64,000 nucleotides of DNA, from positions 310,001 to 374,000 of the forward strand of contig CAWDAZ010000006.1 of the NCBI GenBank assembly GCA_963800475.1, in the 5' to 3' direction. Below, one piece after another: positions 1-8,055 of the stretch. The notes beneath the pieces are model-generated. The model was not told where the DNA came from. It saw only the letters and a program-made list of their open reading frames with translations, and did not search any database. Made by a program: the position numbers and the translations under genes. The stretch's first letter is position 1, and each line of letters opens with the position of its first letter. The stretch is from Palsa-465 sp963800475. GTDB taxonomy: Bacteria; Actinomycetota; Thermoleophilia; Solirubrobacterales; Solirubrobacteraceae.

Positions 1-100
1 GGCATCGTCGACGACGCACGCCTGGTTGCCGCAAATCGCGGCCGATACCCGTGTTGCCGCCTGGCCGTGGGACGCGCAAACCCGGGGATACTCCTGGGCG

Positions 101-1789
101 ATGTCAGCCCGGCGGTGGCCTGAACTATCTGTCTGCGGCGCCGTGATCGTGGTAGCTCTCACCGCGTGCGGCCTGGCGCTCGCCGGCTGTGCCTCGGGTG
201 GCTCCCACGGTGCCACCTCCACCTCCGCACTGCCAGCCGCGGCCGGGTCCGCCGCCCGGGCCCCGCGAACCGCGCGGGCAAGTGCCGCCCCGGACCTCGG
301 CCCGGTCCTGCCGCCGACGGTCCAGGGACCTATCCCGTCGACCCCGAGCGACTTCCCGTTCGTCGCCGATGGGTATGGTCCCGAACCTCCCGTCCCGCAC
401 GGCTACGAGGAGAGCGAGTATTTCGTCTCGGGCCGCGCCAACCTCTACGAGTACACACGCACGGGCGTCCGGATCGTTTCGCCGTGCCCACCCAGCGCCC
501 AGCCGCTGGGTTGCGCGGACATCCCGTACACCACGCGGATGCTGGTCAAGCGCCCCGTTGATTCCCGGAGGTTCAGCGGGACGGTTGTGGTCGAGCCGCT
601 CAATCCGTCCTCGGGCTACGACATCGCGAATGTCTGGGACCGCTCATGGCCGTACTTCGTCCGCCAAGGCGACATCTTCGTCGGGTGGACGTCGAGGTAT
701 AAGTCGATCGGCGCCCTGAAGCAATTCGAGCCGGGCCGGTACGCGCCGCTCAGATGGGGGCAGGACAGCGAGGTCGACGACGGGATCACGTTTGACATCG
801 CGGCGCAGCTTGGTGCCCTATTCAGGCTCAATCGGTCCGGAAGCCCCACCCACGAGCTAAAGGTCAGGCATGTGTTTGAGTCCGGATTTTCCCAGGATGG
901 CGGGTTCACGTTCACACAGGCGGACGTGTTCAACGCGATCGATCGCCTGCCGAACGGGGGTCCTGTCTACGACGGTTACATCCCGGGAGGCACGCTCGGA
1001 CCAAGCGACATCGACTTCGGGCTGACTCCTCGAGGGGCGCTCCAGCCCGACGATCCGCGTAACCGGATGCAGCCGCGGGATGTGCCCGTGATCCAGATCA
1101 ACACGGAGACCGAGGAGGCGTCACTGGGTCGCCAGACGGGATTGCCCTATCGGCGTCCTGACAGCGACGCGCGCGGCGATCGCTATCGGCTGTGGGAGGT
1201 TCCGGGGGCCAGTCACATCTCCGACGACCTAGGAACGTGGGCGACCACCGAGGAGCGCGACCTAGCCGAGATCAAGCGGGTTCCGCTGTCCGCTATTCCC
1301 GCGACAGGCTGCACCCACCAGCGATTCGTCGCGGGCGCGTGGACCGGAGTCCGCGGCACCGTCGACCCAAACCCCTATCCGTTCGGCTACATCGCCGACG
1401 CCGCGTTCGCCGATCTGACGAGATGGGTCGACCGCGGCGTACCGCCGCCTCATGCACCACCGCTTGAGACGACGGCCTCAGGCGACGTCGCCCGTGACCG
1501 GTTCGGGAACGCGCTCGGCGGGGTCCGGACGCCCTTCGTCGACGTCCCGACAGCGACGTACTCTCCGTCGGATACCGCCTCGCACTACACCGACCTCGCG
1601 GGCCTGTGCATCCTGATGGGATACGGCACGCCGCTCAGCGACGCGACGCTGCGTTCGCTGTACGGCAGCCACGCCGACTACGTCGTGCAGGTCAAGCGCG
1701 ACAGCGACGAGTTGGTCCGCGACGGGTTCTGGCTTGGACCGGATGCCGCCAAGGTCGTGGCGCAGGCGGCGAACTCGGACATCCCGTGA
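101..1789 (+). CDS. Secreted alpha/beta-hydrolase-domain lipoprotein
   Basis: A 562-residue predicted lipoprotein. The ATG at 101 is chosen because it starts a good signal peptide ending in a lipobox (LAGC, Cys30); the frame is open upstream to a TTG at 26, but that would bury the signal. After a Ser/Ala/Pro-rich linker of about 60 residues comes a domain resembling the large 'alpha/beta hydrolase domain' family: a GTVVVE strand near residue 160, a GFSQDG nucleophile elbow (Ser264) and a late GASH motif for the catalytic His. Substrate is unknown; the family is linked to esterase-like activity only by fold. The gene reads toward dnaE2 but the LexA box between them suggests separate transcription. 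The 5' flank is cut by the window, so operon membership cannot be judged. Confidence 0.75.
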   Translation: MSARRWPELSVCGAVIVVALTACGLALAGCASGGSHGATSTSALPAAAGSAARAPRTARASAAPDLGPVLPPTVQGPIPSTPSDFPFVADGYGPEPPVPHGYEESEYFVSGRANLYEYTRTGVRIVSPCPPSAQPLGCADIPYTTRMLVKRPVDSRRFSGTVVVEPLNPSSGYDIANVWDRSWPYFVRQGDIFVGWTSRYKSIGALKQFEPGRYAPLRWGQDSEVDDGITFDIAAQLGALFRLNRSGSPTHELKVRHVFESGFSQDGGFTFTQADVFNAIDRLPNGGPVYDGYIPGGTLGPSDIDFGLTPRGALQPDDPRNRMQPRDVPVIQINTETEEASLGRQTGLPYRRPDSDARGDRYRLWEVPGASHISDDLGTWATTEERDLAEIKRVPLSAIPATGCTHQRFVAGAWTGVRGTVDPNPYPFGYIADAAFADLTRWVDRGVPPPHAPPLETTASGDVARDRFGNALGGVRTPFVDVPTATYSPSDTASHYTDLAGLCILMGYGTPLSDATLRSLYGSHADYVVQVKRDSDELVRDGFWLGPDAAKVVAQAANSDIP

Positions 1790-1882
1790 GCGCCGCCCGC
1801 GGGCCGTCGCGTTCAGCCTCGAATCCACGCACAGCGGTCGCCGCCGGGTGTTGCCGGGCGATGTACTCGTCCGTAGGCAATG

Positions 1883-1896
1883 CGAACATGTGTTCG
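1883..1896 (+). promoter_or_regulatory. LexA operator (SOS box) of dnaE2
   Basis: The 14-mer CGAACATGTGTTCG is a perfect inverted repeat of the CGAAC-N4-GTTCG form bound by LexA in actinobacteria and Bacillus. It ends one base before the dnaE2 ATG at 1898. That position blocks transcription start or early elongation and fits the damage-inducible control known for dnaE2. It also argues against the upstream in-frame ATG at 1880, which would put the operator inside the coding region. Confidence 0.9.
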
Positions 1897-1897
1897 T

Positions 1898-4800
1898 ATG
1901 ACCTACGTGGAGCTCCACTGCCATTCGGCGTTCTCGTTCCTCGACGGTGCGTCGCTGCCGGATGAGCTGGTCGCGGCCGCGCTCGAGCTGGGCCACGAAG
2001 CGCTCGCGCTGACAGATCACAACTCGGTCTCGGGCGCGATGGAGTTCGCGGTCGCGGCCGGGGCGCTCGGGCTGCGAGCGATCCACGGGGCCGAAATCGA
2101 TCTCGAGCCTGGGCGCCACCTGACCCTGCTCGTGGAGAGCGCGCGCGGCTGGTCCAACCTGTGCCGCATCTTGACGCGCGCGCACGCGCACACGCGCGAC
2201 GGGAGGCCGGGCGCGCCACCGACGCAACCCTACGTCCCGCTCGAAACCGTGCTCGAGCACACCGAGGGCCTCGTGTGCCTGAGCGGATGCGCGCTGCGCG
2301 GCGTGCACGACGAGCCCACGCTCCTGAGGCTTCGGGACGCGTTCGGGGCGGAGGGCCTGCGGGTCGAGCTGCAGCGGCCGTTCCTGCACGGCGATCGCGC
2401 CCGCAACCGGCGGCTCGAGGGACTCGCCCGGCGGCTCGGCGTGCCGTGCATCGCGACCGGTGATGTGCACGCCCACGCGCGTTCCCGGGCGCCGCTGCAG
2501 GATGCGCTGGTCGCGGTGCGCCTGCACTCGACGCTCGACGCCTCCGAGCCCGAGCGCCGCGGCAACCACAGCCACGTGCTCGTCTCGCCGGCGGCGATGG
2601 CGGCGCGCTTCGGAGAGCACCCCGATGCGGTGGCGGAGACCGCACGGCTGGCCGATCGACTCCGGTTCGACCTGCGCAGCGATCTGGGCTACCGGTACCC
2701 GGGCGCGGAGGATGACGGGGCGATGCGTCAGCTGGTCGAGCTGTGCGACGCGCGCCTGGGAGAGCGCTACACCGGCGATCGCGCGCACCTGCTGGACGCC
2801 GCCGCGTCTCGCCTCCAGCAGGAGTTCACGATCATCGAGAAGCTGGGGCTGTCGGGCTTCTTCCTGCTGCACCACGACATGCTCGAGCTGGCTCGCGAGG
2901 TGGCGGTCGAGGTCCGCGGCCCGGACACCGCGCGGGCACTGCTGCCCCCCGGCCGCGGCAGGGGCTCGAGCGTCTCCTCGATCGTCTGCTACCTCACCGG
3001 CCTCTCGCACGTCGATCCGATCGCCAACGAACTGCTGATCGGGCGCTTTCTCAACGAGGAGCTGACCTCGCTGCCCGACATCGACCTCGATTTCCCGCGC
3101 GACATCCGCGAGCAGCTGATCCCGCGCGTGCACGAGCGCTACGGCCGCGACCGCTCGGCGCTCGTGGCAGCGTTCCCCACTTATCGCGCGCGCGGCGCGA
3201 TCCGCGAGCTCGGCAAGGCGCTGGGCCTGCCGCTATCCGAAATAGAACGCGTCGCGCGCGGGAGCGAGGGGTGGGACGCACGCGAGGTGGCCAAGGACAT
3301 CGAGAGCGCGTTCGGGGTCGCACCGGGCCGGCCCGAGGACGCTTCCGGGGGCGGGCGCCGCGGCTCGACCGGTCGCTGGGCGTGGCTCGCGCGGCTCGCG
3401 GCCGAGGCCCACGGCCTGCCGCGCCACCTGAGCCAGCACTCGGGCGGGATGGTCGTCGCCACCCGGCCGCTGATCGACTGCTGCCCGATCGTGCCCGCGG
3501 CGATGGAGGGCCGCCAGATCGTCCAGTGGGACAAGGACTCGTGCTCGGACGCCGGCTTTCTGAAGATCGACCTGCTGGGGCTGGGGATGCTATCGGCGGT
3601 CGAGCGGTGCGTGGAGATGATCGCGCGCACACGCGGGGAGCGAATCGACCTCTCGACGATCCCGTACGACGATCGGGCGACGTACGAGTGCATCCAGGCC
3701 GCCGACACGACCGGCGTGTTCCAGATCGAGAGTCGTGCGCAGATGCAGTCGCTGTACCGGACACGGCCGGAGACCCTCCAGGACCTGACGATCCAGGTGG
3801 CGATCGTGCGGCCCGGGCCGATCCAGGGCGGCGCCGTCAACCCGTACATCCAGCGCCGCCAGCGGCTGCGGGTAGAGCCCGACTACGAGATTCCCTACGA
3901 GCACCCGTCGCTCGAGGAGCCGCTGCGCGAGACGCTGGGCACGATCATCTTCCAGGACCAGGTGATCGAGGTGGCGATGGCATTCGCCGGGTTCTCGGTC
4001 GGAGAGGCTGAGGGGCTTCGGCGGGCGATGAGCCGCAAGCGCTCGGAGGCGGCGATCGAGGCCTACCACCGGCGCTTCGTCGAGGGCGCGTGCCGCAAGC
4101 ACGGAGTCGATGAGCCGCTCGCCGAGCGGGTGTTCGAGATGGTCAGGGGGTTCTCGGGGTTCGGGTTCCCAAAGGCGCACGGCGCAGCGTTCGGGCTGCT
4201 CGCCTACCAGTCGACGTGGCTGCGGGTGCACTACGGGCCCGAGCTGCTGTGCGCGCTTCTCAACGAGCAGCCGATGGGCTTCTATCCGCCCGACGCGCTT
4301 GTCCACGAGTCGCAGCGCCGGGGCGCGGAGGTGCTGGCGCCGGACGTCAACGAGAGCGAGGCCGAGTGCGACATCGAGCAGCCGGATGACTCGCGCGCGG
4401 TCCAATCAGGCGAGGCTGGATGCCGAGCGGACCGCAAGCGCGAGGGCCGGGTGCGCATCGGCCTTGGCTACGTCAAGGGTGTGCGCGAATACGAGATCAG
4501 GGAGCTGGTCGCGGTCCGCAAGGCCGGTGGGCGCTTCCGGGACCTGTCGGATCTGGCCTCGCGCGCCGGTGCCGGGTCGCCCTCGCTCGAGCTGCTGGCG
4601 TGGTCGGGGGCGTGTGACTCGCTCGTGCAAGGCGACCGCCGGATCGCGCTGTGGCAGCTCGGTGTGGCGACACCTGGACGCGACGTGCCCGGCGGGACTC
4701 AGCTCGCGCTGCCGCTCGACCTCCCGGCGCCCCCCGGGCTGCGCGCGCTTTCGAAGTGGGAGTCGATGCTCGCCGACTACTCCTCCACCGGGCTCACGAC

Positions 4801-5407
4801 GCGATCGCACCCGATGGTGCTGCTCCGAGGGCGGATGCCGGCGGGCGCCGTCACCAGCCGGGAGCTCGAGACGCTTCCGCACGCCTCACGGGTGCGGGTT
4901 GGTGGCCTCGTCGTGGCGCGTCAGCGCCCCGGGACCGCGAACGGGATCGTGTTCATCCTGCTCGAGGACGAGCACGGGACGATCAACCTGATCGTCCCGG
5001 CGAACGTGTACGACCGCCACCGGCTGATCGTCCGGACCGAACCGCTGATGCTGATCGAGGGCAAGCTCGAGAAGCTGCCGGCGGCCGGGGGAGCGATCAA
5101 CGTGCTGGTCGACAAGGTGGGCTCGATCGCCGCCCAGCCGGATGACTCGCGCGTCGCGCGGTTAAGCGAGGCCGGAGGCCGAGCGCGCGACAAGCGCGAG
5201 CAGATCCTCGCCGAGGTCAAGGACTTCTCGATGCTCGACGAGCAGGTCAGGCGGGGGAGGGCCGAGCAGCCGGATGACTCGCGTGCCGCGCAATCAAGCG
5301 AGAGGGGCGCCAGCGAGGGAGACGGCGACGAGGCCGGCTCGGAGGCCGACGACTTCAGGGCGGTCGCGCCGCCCGTGATGAGCTTCGCGTCGGGCCGGCG
5401 GCGGTGA
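1898..5407 (+). CDS. dnaE2: Error-prone DNA polymerase III alpha subunit DnaE2
   Basis: A 1169-residue C-family replicative-type polymerase of the DnaE2/ImuC class, used for translesion synthesis and damage-induced mutagenesis. The N-terminal PHP domain begins at once (ELHCHSAFSFLDGAS, residues 4-18; LTDHNSV further on). The palm carries PDIDLDF (residues 393-399) with catalytic aspartates, and a C-terminal OB fold (about residues 1000-1070) is visible. The start at 1898 fits the family N-terminus and lies one base after a LexA box. ImuA' and ImuB, its usual partners, are not in this window. Three in-frame copies of a palindromic repeat beginning QPDDSR lie in linkers near the finger/C-terminal region and in the tail, which is unusual for the family and lengthens the C-terminus. 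Confidence 0.95.
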   Translation: MTYVELHCHSAFSFLDGASLPDELVAAALELGHEALALTDHNSVSGAMEFAVAAGALGLRAIHGAEIDLEPGRHLTLLVESARGWSNLCRILTRAHAHTRDGRPGAPPTQPYVPLETVLEHTEGLVCLSGCALRGVHDEPTLLRLRDAFGAEGLRVELQRPFLHGDRARNRRLEGLARRLGVPCIATGDVHAHARSRAPLQDALVAVRLHSTLDASEPERRGNHSHVLVSPAAMAARFGEHPDAVAETARLADRLRFDLRSDLGYRYPGAEDDGAMRQLVELCDARLGERYTGDRAHLLDAAASRLQQEFTIIEKLGLSGFFLLHHDMLELAREVAVEVRGPDTARALLPPGRGRGSSVSSIVCYLTGLSHVDPIANELLIGRFLNEELTSLPDIDLDFPRDIREQLIPRVHERYGRDRSALVAAFPTYRARGAIRELGKALGLPLSEIERVARGSEGWDAREVAKDIESAFGVAPGRPEDASGGGRRGSTGRWAWLARLAAEAHGLPRHLSQHSGGMVVATRPLIDCCPIVPAAMEGRQIVQWDKDSCSDAGFLKIDLLGLGMLSAVERCVEMIARTRGERIDLSTIPYDDRATYECIQAADTTGVFQIESRAQMQSLYRTRPETLQDLTIQVAIVRPGPIQGGAVNPYIQRRQRLRVEPDYEIPYEHPSLEEPLRETLGTIIFQDQVIEVAMAFAGFSVGEAEGLRRAMSRKRSEAAIEAYHRRFVEGACRKHGVDEPLAERVFEMVRGFSGFGFPKAHGAAFGLLAYQSTWLRVHYGPELLCALLNEQPMGFYPPDALVHESQRRGAEVLAPDVNESEAECDIEQPDDSRAVQSGEAGCRADRKREGRVRIGLGYVKGVREYEIRELVAVRKAGGRFRDLSDLASRAGAGSPSLELLAWSGACDSLVQGDRRIALWQLGVATPGRDVPGGTQLALPLDLPAPPGLRALSKWESMLADYSSTGLTTRSHPMVLLRGRMPAGAVTSRELETLPHASRVRVGGLVVARQRPGTANGIVFILLEDEHGTINLIVPANVYDRHRLIVRTEPLMLIEGKLEKLPAAGGAINVLVDKVGSIAAQPDDSRVARLSEAGGRARDKREQILAEVKDFSMLDEQVRRGRAEQPDDSRAAQSSERGASEGDGDEAGSEADDFRAVAPPVMSFASGRRR
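4379..4446 (+). repeat. In-frame palindromic repeat, copy 1 (in dnaE2)
   Basis: About 68 bp beginning CAGCCGGATGACTCGCG and encoding QPDDSRAVQSGEAG... in dnaE2. The core is an imperfect palindrome: GCGGTCC pairs with GGACCGC about 25 bases later, and the flanks (CGCG/GCGCG) extend the stem. It inserts between normal polymerase sequence (ECDIE before, GRVRIGLGYVKG after), so it looks like an insertion into a tolerated loop. Confidence 0.75.
5135..5200 (+). repeat. In-frame palindromic repeat, copy 2 (in dnaE2)
   Basis: About 66 bp beginning with the same CAGCCGGATGACTCGCG and read in the same frame (QPDDSRVARLSEAG...). The stem is GTCGCGCG with CGCGCGAC. Both arms differ from copy 1 yet still pair, so the stem has changed with compensation. 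It sits just after the OB-fold, before the short C-terminal segment. Confidence 0.75.
5267..5330 (+). repeat. In-frame palindromic repeat, copy 3 (in dnaE2), decayed
   Basis: The first 17 bases are almost identical to copies 1 and 2 (CAGCCGGATGACTCGCG then T) and the same frame gives QPDDSRAAQSSE. The right arm of the palindrome has diverged, so no clean stem remains. It forms part of the extra acidic tail of DnaE2. Confidence 0.65.
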
Positions 5408-5503
5408 CACTGCGGCCCGCGCTGTCGATCCGCCGCCCGGCCTCCGGGACGGTGCCGCTGACCACCCATTCCTCCCGCCCGCACGATAAGGTCCGCGCCC
5501 ACT

Positions 5504-6034
5504 GTGCTTGGGACATGGCTGTTCGTCGTCTTCTGGGTCCTGCTCGCCTTCGGCGTGTTCTTCATCGCCGTGCGCGGCGGGCTCGGCGGCGCCCGCGCCA
5601 CGCTGCAGTCGCAGCGACCCGGTGCGCGCCGGGCCTCGGTGGTGATCTTCCTGGTCATCTACATCGGCTTCGGCGTCGCGATTCCGCTGCTGTTCCTGGC
5701 CGGCAACCGCAACAACGCCAGCGCCCAGGTGGGCGGGATCAAGCTGAACGCCGCCGAGAAGAAGGGCCGCGAGCTGTTCGGCTCGCACTGCGGGGTGTGC
5801 CACACGCTGGCCGCGGCCAACGCGGTCGGGAAGGTGGGGCCGAACCTCGACACGCTGAAGCCCGCCTACTCGCTGGTGGTACACACGATCACCTACGGGT
5901 GCCTGCAGAATCCGCCCTCTACGAGCTCGCCGACCACCTGCCTCGGGCAGGGCACGATGCCCGCCGCGATCCTGCTGGGCGAGCAGGCTCAGCAGGTCGC
6001 GCAGTTCGTCTCCAGGGTCGCAGGTAGGGAATAG
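5504..6034 (+). CDS. Membrane-anchored cytochrome c domain protein
   Basis: A 176-residue protein with two hydrophobic helices (about residues 2-22 and 44-65) followed by a c-type haem motif CGVCH near residue 95 and a later Met-containing GTMP segment that could give the axial Met. The haem domain should face outside the membrane, where it would carry electrons in a respiratory chain. Start is GTG; a TAAGGT hexamer lies 11 nt upstream. Downstream is the c-di-AMP riboswitch, so the gene ends its own unit. A partner oxidase is not present nearby. It resembles small cytochrome c class I proteins, but I cannot name a specific one. Confidence 0.85.
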   Translation: MLGTWLFVVFWVLLAFGVFFIAVRGGLGGARATLQSQRPGARRASVVIFLVIYIGFGVAIPLLFLAGNRNNASAQVGGIKLNAAEKKGRELFGSHCGVCHTLAAANAVGKVGPNLDTLKPAYSLVVHTITYGCLQNPPSTSSPTTCLGQGTMPAAILLGEQAQQVAQFVSRVAGRE

Positions 6035-6058
6035 CTGCAAAGAGGGCGGTTCTTTGCG

Positions 6059-6234
6059 CCTCGTTCGCGGCGCGCTGTTAGCATGCCGCCCCCGTAAGGC
6101 TGAATTCCCGCCTTGCCCCGCCGCCGGGGCGAGAGGAAGCGGGGGACCCACTTGTTGGGGCGAATCGCGTCCGCGCGTAGCGTCACTCTTTCGACGCAAG
6201 CCCGTCAGCTAACCCCGTAAGCAGGCGAAAGAGG
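6059..6234 (+). promoter_or_regulatory. Cyclic di-AMP riboswitch (ydaO/yuaA class)
   Basis: Contains the three signature blocks of the ydaO-yuaA aptamer in order: GGGGGACCCAC at 6141-6151, GGGGCGAATC at 6157-6166 and CCGTCAGCTAACCCCGTAAGC-type sequence at 6202-6222. The closing P1 helix can be drawn between CCTCGTTCGC (6059-6068) and GCGAAAGAGG (6225-6234). The 3' P1 strand includes the Shine-Dalgarno GAGG of the gene starting at 6243, so ligand binding should hide the ribosome site (translational OFF). No T-tract terminator is seen. The aptamer class is well supported; the mechanism is inferred from the pairing. Confidence 0.9.
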
Positions 6235-6242
6235 ACGGTTAT

Positions 6243-6827
6243 ATGCAACGCGCACGCGCGTCGGTCCCCCCGGATGCGATCCGGATCGAGGACGAGGTAT
6301 GGCAGGAGGCGTTCAGCGAGCGCCCCCGGAGTCGGCGTCGGCTGCACTCGCTCGAGGGCGGGCGCTCCACGGACCGAGCGTCGGGGGCTGGCGGCCGGCC
6401 GACCGGCAGCACCGTAGCTCGCCGGGTCAGCGGCCCGGCCGCCCCGCGCCCGTCGTCGCCACCGCGTGCCTCGCGGCCCGCGAGCACCCGCGCGATCGCG
6501 CATCCGTTTGACGGCTTCGATCTGTCCGAGCTCAAGTCGAGCGAGTCCCCGGGAGCCGAGCTCGCCCCGGCGATGCGGCCGGCTCCCGAGCCGCCCGCGC
6601 GGACCGATCCGCCGGTCGGCCCGGCTGATCCTTCCGGGCGGAGGACCGTCACGATCACCGGCCGCGGCGCCGAGCGGAACCTTCCCTGGCACACCGACGA
6701 CTCGCGCCGGCGCCCGGGCAAGCCGGTCCACGAACGCTCGGGCTTCAAGCCCGACCGGTTCGCGATGTGGGCCCTGTTCCTGGGGCTGCTGCTGGTGCTG
6801 GTCGCGGCGACCAGCGCGCACGCGTAA
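6243..6827 (+). CDS. c-di-AMP-riboswitch-controlled tail-anchored membrane protein, unknown function
   Basis: A 194-residue protein not recognised. The ATG follows an AGAGGA ribosome site by 7-8 nt, and that site lies inside P1 of the riboswitch. The first 30 residues look folded (RIEDEVWQEAF), then comes a long Arg/Pro/Ser/Gly-rich disordered region, a short RRTVTITGRGAE block near residue 138, and a single C-terminal helix (MWALFLGLLLVLVAATS) that would place most of the protein in the cytoplasm. No enzyme motif is seen. In other actinobacteria this riboswitch often controls wall-lytic or osmotic genes, so an envelope or turgor role is a reasonable guess only. Confidence 0.7.
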   Translation: MQRARASVPPDAIRIEDEVWQEAFSERPRSRRRLHSLEGGRSTDRASGAGGRPTGSTVARRVSGPAAPRPSSPPRASRPASTRAIAHPFDGFDLSELKSSESPGAELAPAMRPAPEPPARTDPPVGPADPSGRRTVTITGRGAERNLPWHTDDSRRRPGKPVHERSGFKPDRFAMWALFLGLLLVLVAATSAHA

Positions 6828-7074
6828 CGGCCTCGAAACCCCGTCCTCTTACGGATCTCCTAGGTTGCGGTGATCCGTCGCTTATCGCAACACGTATAAG
6901 GGCAGGTGGCGAGTGTTTCCCGTAGCGGTGCGCTCGCCGAACGGGGGCCGACGGATCGTTCCGCGTGCGGAAGTGTTTGGTCCCTAAGAACGTCTGAAGA
7001 GAACGGGCACACCGCTTGTGCGCCCCGCTCGCCGCAGATAGACTTATAAACCGTAAGCTGGATCAGAAAAGATA

Positions 7075-7090
7075 GGGAAACGCGTTTCCC
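7075..7090. promoter_or_regulatory. 16-bp perfect palindrome, probable operator
   Basis: GGGAAACGCGTTTCCC is a perfect palindrome 12 bases upstream of the ATG at 7103, in a 275-base gap that otherwise holds only weak hairpins and a TATAAA-like stretch near 7045. Its placement between promoter and start fits a repressor site. The HxlR-family regulator encoded two genes on (7681) is the obvious candidate ligand, but this is inference. Confidence 0.5.
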
Positions 7091-7102
7091 CCGGTGGTTG
7101 AC

Positions 7103-7666
7103 ATGAAGAACTCCATGAGCAGGTTCCAAATTCACGACGATCTGACCGCCCCCGAGGGGTCGGTCCCGGTGTTGCGGGGTGCGCTCGCCACGGGCGGTCA
7201 GCTGCCGAACTTCCTCGGCGTGCTCGCCGGCTCGCCGGCCGCGCTCCGTGCATACGCGCGGTTCCGCTCCGAGCTCCGGCACGGGAAGCTCACGCTGGCC
7301 ACGCTCGAGCGAATCGCCCTGGCGGTTTCCGAGCACTACAAGTCAGAGCCGGGGATCGCGATCCATTCCCGTGCCGCGCGCGCGGCGGGGCTGGCGATCG
7401 ACGAGGTCGCGCTCGCGAGACAGTTCACCTCGAATGACCCGCGCGAGGCCGCACTGCTCCGCTACCTCCAGGTCCTGATCGAGGAGCGTGGGCGGACGCC
7501 GGTGCACCTCCACGAAGAGGCGCGCGAGGCCGGGTGGGACGACGAGCAGATCCTCGAAGCGATCGCAGCCGTAGCGCTCGAGACGTTCTCGGCGATGGTC
7601 AACGTCGCCGGCGAGGTTCCGGTCGACGGCTCGAGCGAGGCTTCGCGGGCGTTGCAGGCGGCGTAA
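7103..7666 (+). CDS. Carboxymuconolactone decarboxylase (AhpD-like) family protein lacking cysteines
   Basis: A 187-residue all-helical protein of the CMD/AhpD superfamily: LPNFLGVLAGSPAALRAYARF, the RIALAVSEHYKSEPGIAIHS core helix, and a repeat-like C-terminal half. In AhpD-type peroxidase-linked proteins the core reads VSxxxxCxxCxxAH; here the cysteine positions are filled by other residues (KSEPGIAIHS) and the protein has no cysteine at all, so a redox CxxC reaction is ruled out. The His is kept. A GTG at 7094 is the alternative start. The next gene, 14 bases on, is an HxlR regulator, suggesting a regulated pair. Function unknown beyond the family. Confidence 0.8.
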   Translation: MKNSMSRFQIHDDLTAPEGSVPVLRGALATGGQLPNFLGVLAGSPAALRAYARFRSELRHGKLTLATLERIALAVSEHYKSEPGIAIHSRAARAAGLAIDEVALARQFTSNDPREAALLRYLQVLIEERGRTPVHLHEEAREAGWDDEQILEAIAAVALETFSAMVNVAGEVPVDGSSEASRALQAA

Positions 7667-7680
7667 GCTTCGCTGCAGAG

Positions 7681-8049
7681 ATGTGCGCCCGCGAGGACAT
7701 GGATAGCGCGCAGCGGGTGAAGCACTCCGGTTGCTGTCCGCTCTACCACGAGGCGATTGAGCTCGTCGGTAGGCGCTGGACGGGCGCGATCCTCCGTGTG
7801 CTGATGGACGGGCCGCTGCGCTTCTCCGAGGTCGCGCACGCCGTACCCGAGCTGTCTGACCGGCTGCTGTCGGAGCGGATGAAGGAGCTCGAAGCACGGG
7901 GGATCGTCGAACGGACGGTGATCCCGGGTCCGCCGCTCCGGGTCGAATACGCGCTGTCCGAGATGGGCCGAGAGCTTGAGCCGGCGCTGTCCGAGCTCCA
8001 GCAATGGGCCGAGCGGTGGCTCGCCCCGCGCGCCACCGCGGCGGCTTAG
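7681..8049 (+). CDS. HxlR-family winged-helix transcriptional regulator
   Basis: A 122-residue DNA-binding protein. The HxlR signature is clear: CCPLYHEAIELVGRRWTGAIL at residues 18-38, then a winged helix (RFSEVAHAVPELSDRLLSERMKELEARGIV). Two adjacent cysteines (18, 19) sit where many HxlR proteins have a redox- or aldehyde-sensing Cys. The start may be ATG 7681 or ATG 7699 (after a GAGG). It follows the CMD-like gene by 14 bases and probably controls it, perhaps through the 7075-7090 palindrome. Confidence 0.9.
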   Translation: MCAREDMDSAQRVKHSGCCPLYHEAIELVGRRWTGAILRVLMDGPLRFSEVAHAVPELSDRLLSERMKELEARGIVERTVIPGPPLRVEYALSEMGRELEPALSELQQWAERWLAPRATAAA

Positions 8050-8055
8050 ACCCGC

